A stretch of 64,000 bases of DNA from Pseudomonas sp. MM223 (lineage in GTDB: Bacteria > Pseudomonadota > Gammaproteobacteria > Pseudomonadales > Pseudomonadaceae). The notes under the pieces were generated by a model. That model made no database searches. It saw only the letters and a program-made list of their open reading frames with translations, and was not told the DNA's origin. Every line of letters starts with the position of its first letter. The stretch's first letter is position 1. The stretch lies in assembly GCA_947090765.1 (NCBI GenBank), contig OX352322.1:3889501-3953500 (forward strand). The letters run 5' to 3'. This document shows positions 16,528-24,889 of this stretch, in pieces. The translations under genes and the position numbers were made by a program.

Positions 16528-17559
16528 TTACTGGATGTTGGCCGACGCTTTACGCACCTGGTCGACAACCGACGCAGGCAGCGGGATGTAACCCATCGAG
16601 TCGGCGATGGTCTGGCCTTTGGTCAGGCTGTACTCGACCATTTCACGCATGGCCTTGGCTTTTTCCGGGTTGCCGTTGTCCTTGCGGAAGATCATCCAGG
16701 TGTAGGAAGTGATCGGGTAGGACTTGGCACCGTCCGGGTCAGGCAGCCAGGCCACCAGGTTTTCCGGCATGTTCACCGCAGCCAGTGCTTCGGCACCGCT
16801 CTCTGCGTTTGGCACGACGTATTGGCCAGCCTTGTTCTGCAGCACGGCGAAGTCGACCTTGGCCAGCTTGGCGAAGCCGTATTCGATGTAGCCGATGGCG
16901 CCCGGGGTCTGGCGGACGGTGGCAGTTACGCCATCGTTCTTCGGCGACTTGATGAACTTGTCGGTGGCCGGCCAGTTGACGGTGTTGCCCTCGCCCAGGC
17001 CTTGTTTGAAGTCAGCATTGATGGCCGACAGGTGCTTGGTGAACACAGCAGTGGTACCGCTGGAGTCGGCACGTACCACCACGGTGATCGGGGTAGCAGG
17101 CAGTTTCAGTTCAGGGTTGGCCGCGGCGATTTGCGGGTCGTTCCACTGGGTGATCTTGCCCAGGAAGATGTTGGAGTACACCTCACGTGGCAGCTTCAGC
17201 CCTTTAGGGTTGCCCGGCAGGTTGTAGGCCAGGACGATTTCACCGGCGGTCATTGGCAGCAACTGCACGCCTTCGCCAACCTTGGCAATGTCTGCTTCGC
17301 TCATGGCCGAGTCGCTGGCGGCGAAGTCGACGGTCTTGTTCAGGAAGTCCTGAACGCCCGCACCGCTGCCCTTGGACTGGTAGTCAACGGTGACGCCAGC
17401 AGTGTTCTTGCTGAAGTCCTTGAACCAGGTCAGGTAGATCGGTGCAGGGAAGCTGGCGCCGGAACCTGTCAGGCGAACGTTTTCTGCAGCAAAGGCTGCC
17501 GAAGTGGCGCAAAGGGAGACCGCAACGGCGAGTGCAGCAGACTTCATCAGGCGTTTCAT
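16528..17559 (-). CDS. pstS: Phosphate-binding periplasmic protein PstS
   Basis: A 343-aa protein. The Sec signal peptide runs to about residue 25 (TSAAFA-AENV). The mature start LTGSGASFPAPIYLTWF and the DSSGTTAVFTKHLSA and GVTATVRQTPGAIGYIEYG motifs are classical phosphate-binding elements. AAGGAG nine bases upstream selects the ATG at 17559 over an adjacent TTG. It heads the pst operon under a Pho box (17605-17622). Confidence 0.95.
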   Translation of the reverse strand: MKRLMKSAALAVAVSLCATSAAFAAENVRLTGSGASFPAPIYLTWFKDFSKNTAGVTVDYQSKGSGAGVQDFLNKTVDFAASDSAMSEADIAKVGEGVQLLPMTAGEIVLAYNLPGNPKGLKLPREVYSNIFLGKITQWNDPQIAAANPELKLPATPITVVVRADSSGTTAVFTKHLSAINADFKQGLGEGNTVNWPATDKFIKSPKNDGVTATVRQTPGAIGYIEYGFAKLAKVDFAVLQNKAGQYVVPNAESGAEALAAVNMPENLVAWLPDPDGAKSYPITSYTWMIFRKDNGNPEKAKAMREMVEYSLTKGQTIADSMGYIPLPASVVDQVRKASANIQ

Positions 17560-17604
17560 CAAAAAGTGCTCCTTGTGATGGCCGGCACACTTTGCATCAG
17601 CTGT

Positions 17605-17622
17605 GTTACAGCTTTGTGACTA
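17605..17622 (-). promoter_or_regulatory. Pho box upstream of pstS (and facing ppk2)
   Basis: On the minus strand the site reads tagtcacaaagctgtaac, matching 13 of 18 positions of the enterobacterial Pho box consensus (two CTGTCAT heptads separated by four bases). It ends 46 bases before the pstS ATG, where PhoB would replace a -35 element. The same intergenic space serves divergent ppk2. Confidence 0.65.
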
Positions 17623-17740
17623 TTGAGTGGCGCCCCCGTGGTAGAGCTTGTTGCAGGTGCCATCACGGCAGGTTGATGTCATGCGCTGGTAACCGAACGC
17701 GGCTATCACTTGGCCACCCCCGCCGACGTGAGCCTTTGCC

Positions 17741-18658
17741 ATGACCGAAACAGAACACGCCTTGATGAGGCGCATCCACCGTGAACTGCTCGACCACAGC
17801 GACGAAGAACTGGAGCTGGAACTGGCCGAAGACGGCCACGACCTGAATGCGCTGTTCGACGAACATGTCGAGGACGGTAGCGAAAAGGCCGCGCGCAGGA
17901 CCTACTTCCGCGAACTGTTCCGCCTGCAGGGCGAACTGGTAAAGCTGCAAAGCTGGGTGGTCAAGACCGGCCACAAAGTGGTGATCCTGTTCGAGGGCCG
18001 TGATGCTGCCGGCAAAGGTGGCGTCATCAAGCGCATCACCCAACGCCTGAACCCCAGGGTGTGCCGGGTTGCCGCCCTGCCCGCGCCGAACGACCGCGAA
18101 CGCACCCAATGGTACTTCCAGCGTTACGTTTCACATTTGCCGGCCGCCGGTGAGATCGTGCTGTTTGACCGCAGCTGGTACAACCGCGCTGGCGTGGAGA
18201 AGGTCATGGGCTTTTGCAACGATGACCAGTACGAAGAGTTTTTCCGTACCGTGCCGGAGTTCGAGCGCATGCTGGCGCGCTCGGGCATTCAGCTGATCAA
18301 GTACTGGTTCTCGATTTCCGACCAGGAGCAGCACCTGCGCTTCCTCAGCCGCGTACACGACCCGCTCAAGCAGTGGAAGCTCAGCCCCATGGACCTGGAG
18401 TCCCGCCGGCGTTGGGAGGCCTATACCAAGGCCAAGGAAATCATGCTGGAGCGCACCCATATTGCCGAGGCGCCCTGGTGGGTGGTGCAGGCCGACGACA
18501 AGAAGAAGGCCAGGCTCAACTGCATCCACCATCTGCTTGGGCAAATGCCTTATGAAGAGGTGGAAGTGCCGATGATCGAGTTGCCGCAACGGGTCAGGAA
18601 AGAGGACTACATCCGCAACCCGACGCCGAAGGAAATCATCGTGCCGCAGGTTTACTGA
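17741..18658 (+). CDS. ppk2: Polyphosphate kinase 2
   Basis: A 305-aa PPK2 with Walker A EGRDAAGKGG (85-94), the PPK2 lid and Walker B region (EIVLFDRSWYNRAGVE, near 145-160) and a DPLKQWKLSPMDLESRRRWE segment. It transfers phosphate between polyphosphate and nucleotides. A single kinase domain of about 230 residues follows a short N-terminal helix region, as in class I enzymes. It is divergent from pstS across a gap holding a Pho box, which links polyphosphate to phosphate supply. The ribosome site is weak. Confidence 0.93.
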   Translation: MTETEHALMRRIHRELLDHSDEELELELAEDGHDLNALFDEHVEDGSEKAARRTYFRELFRLQGELVKLQSWVVKTGHKVVILFEGRDAAGKGGVIKRITQRLNPRVCRVAALPAPNDRERTQWYFQRYVSHLPAAGEIVLFDRSWYNRAGVEKVMGFCNDDQYEEFFRTVPEFERMLARSGIQLIKYWFSISDQEQHLRFLSRVHDPLKQWKLSPMDLESRRRWEAYTKAKEIMLERTHIAEAPWWVVQADDKKKARLNCIHHLLGQMPYEEVEVPMIELPQRVRKEDYIRNPTPKEIIVPQVY

Positions 18659-18669
18659 TACTTGCCCTG

Positions 18670-18693
18670 GGCGCTGTGCTCATGCGCAGCGCC
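18670..18693. terminator. Terminator-like hairpin between ppk2 and the Nudix gene
   Basis: ggcgctg and cagcgcc pair around a ten-base loop, followed on the plus strand by tgagcaaggttttta. It is placed eleven bases after the ppk2 stop. The stop codon of the convergent Nudix gene lies inside the loop, so it may terminate both transcripts. Confidence 0.6.
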
Positions 18694-19069
18694 TGAGCAA
18701 GGTTTTTATCGGGCGCCTTACCCGGCGCTTGGCCACTTGCCTGGGCTTGATCCAGCGGCAGGCGTCGATTTCGTTCAGGGGGCGCGGCTTGTCTGCCGCT
18801 TTGCGGGCTTCGAAGAGGTAGTGAATGACCCGCTCCTCGCGGTACTCACTGACAAAGCGCAGTTCATCGAAGGCCAGGCCTGTTTCTTCCGCCATCTCTC
18901 GCCGCGCCGCCTGCAGCGGCGTTTCGTCCGGTTCTACCCTGCCACCTGGCAGGTTCCATTTGGCGTTGCGCTTGCGCACGAAAAGCACCTGGCCATCCTT
19001 GCGGTAAATGACCGTGGCGCGCAGTTTGATGCCTTTGCGCCTGGCTGTAGCGCTGTCCATTGCCTTCAT
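18680..19069 (-). CDS. Nudix hydrolase
   Basis: A 129-aa protein with a complete Nudix box at 43-65 (G43, E48, REMAEETG), preceded by [15 protein letters not shown]. The fold length is that of a minimal Nudix enzyme hydrolysing a nucleoside diphosphate linked to another moiety. The C-terminus is unusually basic ([14 protein letters not shown]). Substrate unknown. A second in-frame ATG lies three codons in; neither has a strong ribosome site. Confidence 0.85.
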   Translation of the reverse strand: MKAMDSATARRKGIKLRATVIYRKDGQVLFVRKRNAKWNLPGGRVEPDETPLQAARREMAEETGLAFDELRFVSEYREERVIHYLFEARKAADKPRPLNEIDACRWIKPRQVAKRRVRRPIKTLLRRCA

Positions 19070-19188
19070 GCGTCATCCCGGTTCTGCTAGCTGGACTGGA
19101 ACCCTGCAATGGCTCCTGCCTCAACCCTAAAGGCTCAATGTGTCGATTGGATGACCGAAAGCAGCGAGCCTGCATGTTTTCGCAAAGT

Positions 19189-19416
19189 TCAACCATTGCC
19201 TGCAATACCCGCCTCGCCGGCATCCCGGCAACTGTTGCGGGATGCGCATTGGTATTCAGCCTCTGCCCGTGTCGGGTAATTGAGGCTCAGGCGCACCTTC
19301 TCCTGAGTGTCATAAAGGTCATAACCCGCTACCAGCTCGGCGGGAAAGCCAAGACGGCGAGGATGGATTTCTTTCTTGAGCGGCACAGCAGGAACCACAA
19401 CGAAGCGCGTCTGCAT
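19189..19416 (-). CDS. Small conserved-looking hypothetical protein
   Basis: 75 residues, not recognised. Supported by a good GAGGGA site six bases before the ATG and by protein-like composition (aromatic and charged residues evenly spread in LVAGYDLYDTQEKVRLSLNY). No signal peptide, no membrane segment and two cysteines near the C-terminus. Isolated between the Nudix and MAPEG genes. Confidence 0.55.
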   Translation of the reverse strand: MQTRFVVVPAVPLKKEIHPRRLGFPAELVAGYDLYDTQEKVRLSLNYPTRAEAEYQCASRNSCRDAGEAGIAGNG

Positions 19417-19494
19417 GATCGTCCCTCTTCGGCAGTGCTTAAGTATTAGTACTGTTAAGAGAAAGCATCAAGATGACTCATGCATAAATTCGGT

Positions 19495-19906
19495 TCAGCC
19501 TGCAATTCTCGCTATGATGAGTGCGCAAAAGCCCAACAGGCAGATTATCCCAATGCCATAGAACACCGTTCTCCATGGCTGCACACCCAGCAGGTAGGCC
19601 CCTGGCAAGGGTGAAAGCAAGGCTCAGCCACACAGTGGGCTGCGCCGCCGTATCCAGGGCGATAGCCAGCCCACCCAAGGCGAAGAAAGCCGGGATGTTT
19701 TCCAGATCGTTGGCCCATACCTTGGCGGCGCGGATCACCTCAGGCTGCTCCGCCGCCTGCACAGTGTGTTTGAAGACAGCAGCATCCTCCGGGTTGGTGA
19801 ACGCCACGAAGCGCAAGCGGTGATAGCCCTGGTAACAGGAGACCATAAACATCTTCAGGAAGAGCACCACCACACACAGCGCATAGACACTCAAGGCGTT
19901 GCTCAT
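19495..19906 (-). pseudogene. MAPEG-family membrane protein, frameshifted near its end
   Basis: The normal frame gives MSNALSVYALCVVVLFLKMF, a loop with NPEDAAVFK, and ENIPAFFALGGLAIAL, which is the MAPEG (microsomal glutathione-transferase-like) pattern. After FTLAR the frame shifts into MENGVLWHWDN and stops at 19478. Dropping one C from the four-C run at 19599-19602 restores AYLLGVQPWRTVFYGIGIIC and a final membrane helix ending at 19495 (136 aa). It starts four bases inside the upstream membrane-protein gene, so the two are co-expressed. Confidence 0.8.
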
Positions 19907-20217
19907 GGCTTACGTCCCCCGGCAACGCCCCTTTTGACCAGATACAACAGCGGCCCCAACGAAACAAACACAACCGTCAGCAACAGGTAGGGCAGCAACG
20001 ACACCCCCTTCCCGCCCCGTACTCGGTTGTCCCTTACCATCCAGGCGCAGGCCAGCCCTGCCATCAGGTACAGGTCGATGACCACCTGGGCGGTGTCAGG
20101 TCGCGACAGCAGCGTTAGCCCAAACGCCAGCAGCGACTGCTCGGCAGTCATCATCGTCCAGCCGGTATACAGCGAAAACAGCACCAGCAACGCCAGCGCG
20201 CAGATACGCAAGCCCAT
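19903..20217 (-). CDS. DUF2834-like small membrane protein
   Basis: 104 residues with three hydrophobic segments (ICALALLVLFSLYTGWTM, VIDLYLMAGLACAWMV, LLPYLLLTVVFVSLGPLLYLV). The order and the closing SLGPLLYL are as in DUF2834 proteins. The ATG at 20217 is preceded by AGGAAAGG, making it better than a longer reading 19 codons upstream. Translationally coupled (ATGA) to the MAPEG gene. Function unknown. Confidence 0.7.
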   Translation of the reverse strand: MGLRICALALLVLFSLYTGWTMMTAEQSLLAFGLTLLSRPDTAQVVIDLYLMAGLACAWMVRDNRVRGGKGVSLLPYLLLTVVFVSLGPLLYLVKRGVAGGRKP

Positions 20218-20324
20218 CGTCCTTTCCTCGGTAGGGTTTGCCGGCACAGTAGTGATAGGGTTGCCTGCGCTCAATGACCTGTGAGGTCATGGACGCAGCC
20301 ATCAAGGACGATCAGGATCAAGGC

Positions 20325-21144
20325 ATGAGTCATCATCTGTTCCATCGTAAAAGCCCTGCGCCGGATACATCGGCAGGCCAGCACCTGCGCCACTTGCGCC
20401 AGCAGGCCGGGCTCAGCCAGCTGGCGCTTTCGCTGTTGGCTGGCGTATCGCAGCGCCACCTGAGCCTGCCTGGAAACCGGGCGCGCCAAGGCCAGCCCTG
20501 GCACCCTGCATGCCCTGCTTTCAGCGCTTGGTGCGCCGCTGGAGCACTGCAACGAAGTGTTCATTGCCGCCGGGTACGCGCCCCGCTACGCGGCCTCGCC
20601 GCTCGACGCGCCTGGCCTGGCATCGGTGCATGCCGCCATCGAACACATCCTGCAAGCGAACAACCCTGCACCTGCAATCGTCATTGACAGCAACTGGGAA
20701 GTCATCGCTGCCAATGCCAGTACCGGGCTGCTGCTGGCGATGGTGGGTGTTGCGGCACAGGCGGCGCCTGGCCTGAACCTTCTGGACACGCTGCTGCGCC
20801 CTGGCGGGCTGGGCGATCACCTGGCCAATGCGCAGGAAATCCGTGCCGTTGCCTGGCAACGTGCATCCAGGGAGGCCGTGGGCAACCCGACGCTGGCAGA
20901 ACACTTGCGCAATCTACCGGCCCCGGCCAACCCACAACAGGTGGCAGGTAGCGCGCCAGTGTTGCTGACCCGCGTGAACACTGCCTGTGGCGAACTGCGG
21001 TTCCTGTCTACCTTCACCACCTTCGGCATGCCACTGGATATCACGGTGCAATCACTGCGGATCGAGCACCTGATCCCCGCCGACCCACAAACCCGGCAGA
21101 GGATGCAGGCGGCGTTTGATCAATGGTCGGCGGTTACAACGTGA
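20325..21144 (+). pseudogene. XRE/MmyB-type transcriptional regulator, frameshifted
   Basis: The first frame encodes a Cro/CI helix-turn-helix (GQHLRHLRQQAGLSQLALSLLAGVSQRHLS) and then loses frame. A second frame carries the MmyB-like ligand-binding domain (EHCNEVFIAAGYAPRYA through IDSNWEVIAANAS to IEHLIPADPQTRQRM). An extra C in the cc at 20465-20466 explains it: without it the junction reads HLSCLETGRAKASPGTLHALL and the whole is 272 aa. AGGA lies seven bases before the ATG. Divergent from the DUF2834/MAPEG pair. Its last 11 bases overlap the convergent hydratase gene. Confidence 0.8.
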
Positions 21145-21919
21145 ACGACAGCGCCTGGCCAAGGAACCTGGCGCTTACCTGATGGCCTGTTTCATTCAGG
21201 TCGAACGGCTGGCACATGGCCCCCGTGGTCACCACATCACCGGCCTTCAAGGTCTGCCCACGTTCGGCAGCATGGGCATACAGGTGGGCCAGCGACACCA
21301 ACGGGTCGGTCGCGGCATCGCCGAACAAGCCGCGGGCGCGTAACTCGCCGTCTACGTACACTTCGGTGGTCTCGGCCAGGTCGGCCAGCAGTGGCACATT
21401 GATGCCTGCGCCGAGGTTGTTGCCCACGACCAGCGCTTCGAAGCCCACGTTGTCCGCCACGAAGCTTGGCCAGCCGACGCGCTTGCGATCGACGAAGCGT
21501 GAGCGCACCACTTCGAAGGTGACGCAGGTAGCGCGGATATCTTCGCTGGCCGGCAAACGCCCGGCTTGCGGGGGGATATCGCGGTCAAGCACGAAGGCGA
21601 TCTCGCATTCGATGGTCACAGGTGTCACGGCCGGCAGCTCGATGTGCGCACCATCAGCGTGGCAGCGCTTTGCTTCCAGCTGGCCAATCAGCGGCCGGGA
21701 CAGGTTGGCCGCACGCATGCCTGCGGGGCTGCCGACACCCAGCTTCCACCCTGCGCGCTGGCCAGCGGCGGCGGCAAACAACTGGTCCTGGCTGTCATAG
21801 CCTTGTTTCAACGTTTCGGGCCTGAGGCTGGCGGGCAGTTCCGTCAGCAGGTCGCCGCTGCGCCAGTGCTGCAGTAACAAGGCCGCAGTGCGTTGGTGTA
21901 CGAAGAGCGAACTGTTCAT
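21134..21919 (-). CDS. 2-keto-4-pentenoate hydratase / FAH-family protein
   Basis: A 261-aa protein of the hydratase/decarboxylase family. It contains GWKLGVGSPAGM, CEIAFVLDRDIP (an acidic metal-ligand region), TFEVVRSRF, VADNVGFEALVVG and TTGAMCQPFDL. The ATG at 21919 with GAGGTCTTG in front is preferred over one 11 codons upstream. Enzymes of this type add water to 2-oxo-4-pentenoates in meta-cleavage pathways. No ring-cleavage enzyme is nearby, so the substrate is open. Probably belongs with the MFS and iron alcohol dehydrogenase genes upstream. Confidence 0.82.
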   Translation of the reverse strand: MNSSLFVHQRTAALLLQHWRSGDLLTELPASLRPETLKQGYDSQDQLFAAAAGQRAGWKLGVGSPAGMRAANLSRPLIGQLEAKRCHADGAHIELPAVTPVTIECEIAFVLDRDIPPQAGRLPASEDIRATCVTFEVVRSRFVDRKRVGWPSFVADNVGFEALVVGNNLGAGINVPLLADLAETTEVYVDGELRARGLFGDAATDPLVSLAHLYAHAAERGQTLKAGDVVTTGAMCQPFDLNETGHQVSARFLGQALSFTL

Positions 21920-22050
21920 CAAGACCTCATGGAAATGGGCGATGCCGGGCAACAGATGCTAGGGCCTGAAATTGATAAGGATAAATATATTGTCATGATG
22001 CCTGGCATCACAAACCGTTATGAAAAGTTTTCGCGAAGCTGATGCGATCC

Positions 22051-22196
22051 TTGTGGGAGCGGCCTTGCCGGGGCGCCGGACCGGTCGGAAAGGGCCGCAA
22101 CGCGGCCCCAGCTGTTCGGCGTTCCTGCCAGGATCTGGGGCCGCTTTGCGGCCCTTTCCGACCGGTCCGGCGCCCCGGCAAGGCCGCTCCCACAGG
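22051..22196. repeat. Long paired REP palindrome (gaccggtcggaaagggcc type)
   Basis: Arms of about 55 bases, the longest in the window. The outer part is ttgtgggagcggccttgccg and its complement, and the inner part ggaccggtcggaaagggccg and its complement. It sits between the hydratase and the MFS gene and could separate their messages. Confidence 0.88.
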
Positions 22197-22215
22197 GTTT
22201 TCACAGGCCCAGCGA

Positions 22216-23559
22216 TCAGCTGTCGGTGGAAACCGGCTGCTTCAGCAGCAGTACATAAGCCATCGCCGCCACCGCCGCCACCGCAGCACTGATCAGGAAC
22301 GCCGAAGCAAACGACCCGGTCTGCTGGATGCTGAACCCGGTCACGATCGGTGCCACCGAGCCTGCCAGGTAGCCACCAAAGTTCTGGATCGAGCCAAACG
22401 AGGCCACCCGCTGGCTGTCGACCACGGTGTTGGCAATCATCCAGGCGGTCGAACTGGCCATGTTTACGCTGAACAGTGCGCAGCACAGCAGCGCCACGCT
22501 GAGCATGAAGCCGCTGCCGAACGACAACGGAACGGTAAACGCCGCCGCCGCGAACAGCGCCGTCACCACTACCCGCTTGCGGCTGCCCAACACACTGGCG
22601 CCGTGCTTCACCAGGCGGTCGCAGATGCGGCCCGCAACAATGGTGCCCAGCGCGCCGAATACATAGGCCAGCGAAACCACCCAGGCTGTCTGGTACAGGC
22701 TCAGGCCATGCTCACGTTCGAAGTAGCCCGGCAGCCAGGTCAGGTGCAGCCACAGCATGTAGATCACCCCCATGAAGCCCAGTACCGCGCCCCAGGTGCT
22801 CTTGTGGCGGAACAGCTCGGCCCAGGCCGCCAGTTGTGCCCGCAGGCTCGGCCTGGCGCTTGCCACCGGCTGTTTATGGGCCTGTGTCGCCAGCAGCCGC
22901 TCACGTTCCTCGGCAGGCAGCTCGGCCAGGTAACGCGCCTTGCTTTTGTAGAAGGCAAACCAGCAGGCGGCGACCAGGATGCCGAACACCCCGGTGACAA
23001 TGAACATGCCACGCCAGCCCCAGGTGATCATCAGCAGCGTCAGCAACGGCGGCGCCAGGCAAGGCCCGATGCAGGTCGATGACAGCACGATGCCCGTTGG
23101 CGTGCCGCGCTTCTCGGCCTCGAACCACTCCGCCAGCGCTTTGGCCGCCGAGGGGAACATTGGTGCTTCGCCAATCCCCAGCACTACACGCAACCCGATA
23201 AACGCGGAAAAACTGTTGATCAGGCCGGAGGCCGTCTGCGCCACCGACCAGCCCAGCAGTGCCGCCCCCAGCGAGATCTTGCTGCCCAGGCGGTCGATGA
23301 TCATGCCCAGCGGCAACTGCGAGAAGGCATACGCCAGGGAAAACGCCGACAGCAAAATGCCCATCTGTGACGGCGTAATGCCCATGTCACGCTGGATCGA
23401 AGTATTGGCAATCGACAGCGCACTGCGGTCGACGTAGTTGATGATGCCGATCACCAGCAACAGGCTGACGGTGATGACCTGGTATTTCCTGAACGGGTTC
23501 GAACTCACGACCGCTTCCGGCGAGCGGCCGAGCTCGGCTTGCGCATACTTGGTATTCAT
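22216..23559 (-). CDS. MFS transporter, anion:cation symporter (ACS) type
   Basis: A 447-aa carrier with twelve predicted membrane segments. Motif A-like DRLGSK follows TM2 and YVDRSALSIAN lies in TM1, the hallmark of the ACS group that takes up organic and sugar acids. A central hydrophilic loop lies near residues 205-240. It lies 45 bases after the iron alcohol dehydrogenase gene in the same direction, so it probably imports the substrate of that pathway. Confidence 0.88.
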   Translation of the reverse strand: MNTKYAQAELGRSPEAVVSSNPFRKYQVITVSLLLVIGIINYVDRSALSIANTSIQRDMGITPSQMGILLSAFSLAYAFSQLPLGMIIDRLGSKISLGAALLGWSVAQTASGLINSFSAFIGLRVVLGIGEAPMFPSAAKALAEWFEAEKRGTPTGIVLSSTCIGPCLAPPLLTLLMITWGWRGMFIVTGVFGILVAACWFAFYKSKARYLAELPAEERERLLATQAHKQPVASARPSLRAQLAAWAELFRHKSTWGAVLGFMGVIYMLWLHLTWLPGYFEREHGLSLYQTAWVVSLAYVFGALGTIVAGRICDRLVKHGASVLGSRKRVVVTALFAAAAFTVPLSFGSGFMLSVALLCCALFSVNMASSTAWMIANTVVDSQRVASFGSIQNFGGYLAGSVAPIVTGFSIQQTGSFASAFLISAAVAAVAAMAYVLLLKQPVSTDS

Positions 23560-23604
23560 GGGCGTTCACTTTTGTTGTTATTGATTGAACAGCGGATTGG
23601 CGCC

Positions 23605-24747
23605 TTACATCGACGCTTCTAGCAACCCCTGGTAGTCCTCGGCAGACGCCTCACGCGGGTTGGTCCGATGGCTGTGATCGGCCAACGCGCCCTGGATTAT
23701 GCGTGGGAACTGCTCCTCGCTTACACCCAGTTCACGCAGGCCGGTCGGCAGGCCCAACGCGTGGGTCATGTTGCGGACGGCCTGTTCGATCTGGCTTTCA
23801 TCGGCCAGCCCCATCGCCTGGGCGATACGCGCCATCTTGTGTTCGTTCAGCACGGTTTCGGCCTTGCGGTTGAAGGTGATGACTGCAGGCAGGAAGATTG
23901 CGTTGAGGGTGCCATGGTGCAGGCGCGGATTGATCCCGCCCAAGGCATGGCTCAGGCTGTGCACACAGCCCAGGCCCTTCTGGAAGGCCAGCGCACCTTG
24001 CAGCGAAGCGCTCATCATGTTGATACGCCCATCGAGGTTCTGCGGGTCTCGTGTTGCGCTTTCGATGAAGCGCCAGGCGCGCCACAGGCCGTCCAGGGCG
24101 ATGCCGTCGGCAGGCGGGTTGAACGCAGGCGCCATGAAGGTTTCCAGGCAGTGGGCAATCGCATCCATGCCGGTGGCTGCGGTAAGTTGCGCAGGCAGGC
24201 CAAGGGTCAGCGCCGGGTCGCAAATGGCAGCCTTGGGCACCACATGGGGCGAGATCACGCCCACCTTGCGCCCGTCATCGAGAATCAGGATGGCGCCCCG
24301 CCCTACCTCACTGCCGGTCCCGGCCGTGGTCGGCACGGCAATCACCGGCGCAGTTGCCGGCGTGATTCGCGCCAGGCCGCCCTCGATCACCGCAAAGCTT
24401 TTCAATGGCCCTTCGTGCCGCGCACACACGGCCACACCTTTGGCCAAGTCGATTGCCGAGCCGCCGCCAATGGCGATGATCCCATCACAGCCGCACTCCT
24501 TGAACATGGCCACGGCTTCACGCACCGCGTTCTCGTTGGGGTTGGGTGGCGTAGCGTCGTAGATCGGCAGTTGTGCAGTGCTGCCGGCGAAGGTGTTCAA
24601 CGCCGTATCGACGATACCGGCAGCGCGTACACCGCGGTCGGTCACGATCAAAGGCCTGGTTATACCAATGCGCTCGCATTCGGCAGGCAACAGGGCAATG
24701 GCGCCGATATCGAATTGGATCTGGGTGATGTAGTTGATCAGGGACAT
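23605..24747 (-). CDS. Iron-containing (group III) alcohol dehydrogenase
   Basis: A 380-aa enzyme with the nucleotide site GGGSAIDLAKG and the PTTAGTGSEV motif. Metal-ligand histidines lie in GMDAIAHCLE, SLSHALGG and HHGTLNA. The family includes maleylacetate reductases, 4-hydroxybutyrate and lactaldehyde dehydrogenases; sequence alone does not choose among them. First gene of the minus-strand catabolic run (dehydrogenase, carrier, hydratase), divergent from a LysR regulator. Confidence 0.9.
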   Translation of the reverse strand: MSLINYITQIQFDIGAIALLPAECERIGITRPLIVTDRGVRAAGIVDTALNTFAGSTAQLPIYDATPPNPNENAVREAVAMFKECGCDGIIAIGGGSAIDLAKGVAVCARHEGPLKSFAVIEGGLARITPATAPVIAVPTTAGTGSEVGRGAILILDDGRKVGVISPHVVPKAAICDPALTLGLPAQLTAATGMDAIAHCLETFMAPAFNPPADGIALDGLWRAWRFIESATRDPQNLDGRINMMSASLQGALAFQKGLGCVHSLSHALGGINPRLHHGTLNAIFLPAVITFNRKAETVLNEHKMARIAQAMGLADESQIEQAVRNMTHALGLPTGLRELGVSEEQFPRIIQGALADHSHRTNPREASAEDYQGLLEASM

Positions 24748-24847
24748 AAGGCTCAGCAGGCTCCTGGCATTGTTGTTCTGGGCGGTTTAGCCGCACTGGA
24801 TGCGACACCGTGCAGCGCCAGTATAGGAATGCGCGCCTGGCCATGGT

Positions 24848-24859
24848 ATTGAGAACAAT
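24848..24859. promoter_or_regulatory. Candidate LysR operator (short palindrome)
   Basis: attg-agaa-caat, a perfect short inverted repeat in the 142-base gap between the dehydrogenase and its divergent LysR gene, followed by an ata-gcgg-tat repeat. The position suits a LysR site, but the motif is short and could be chance. Confidence 0.35.
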
Positions 24860-24889
24860 CCATAGCGGTATAACCAGGACGCATACCCG

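Noticed and set aside
24848..24859. Firm LysR operator call
   Set aside because: The palindrome has only 4-bp arms; kept as a low-confidence site, not as a finding.
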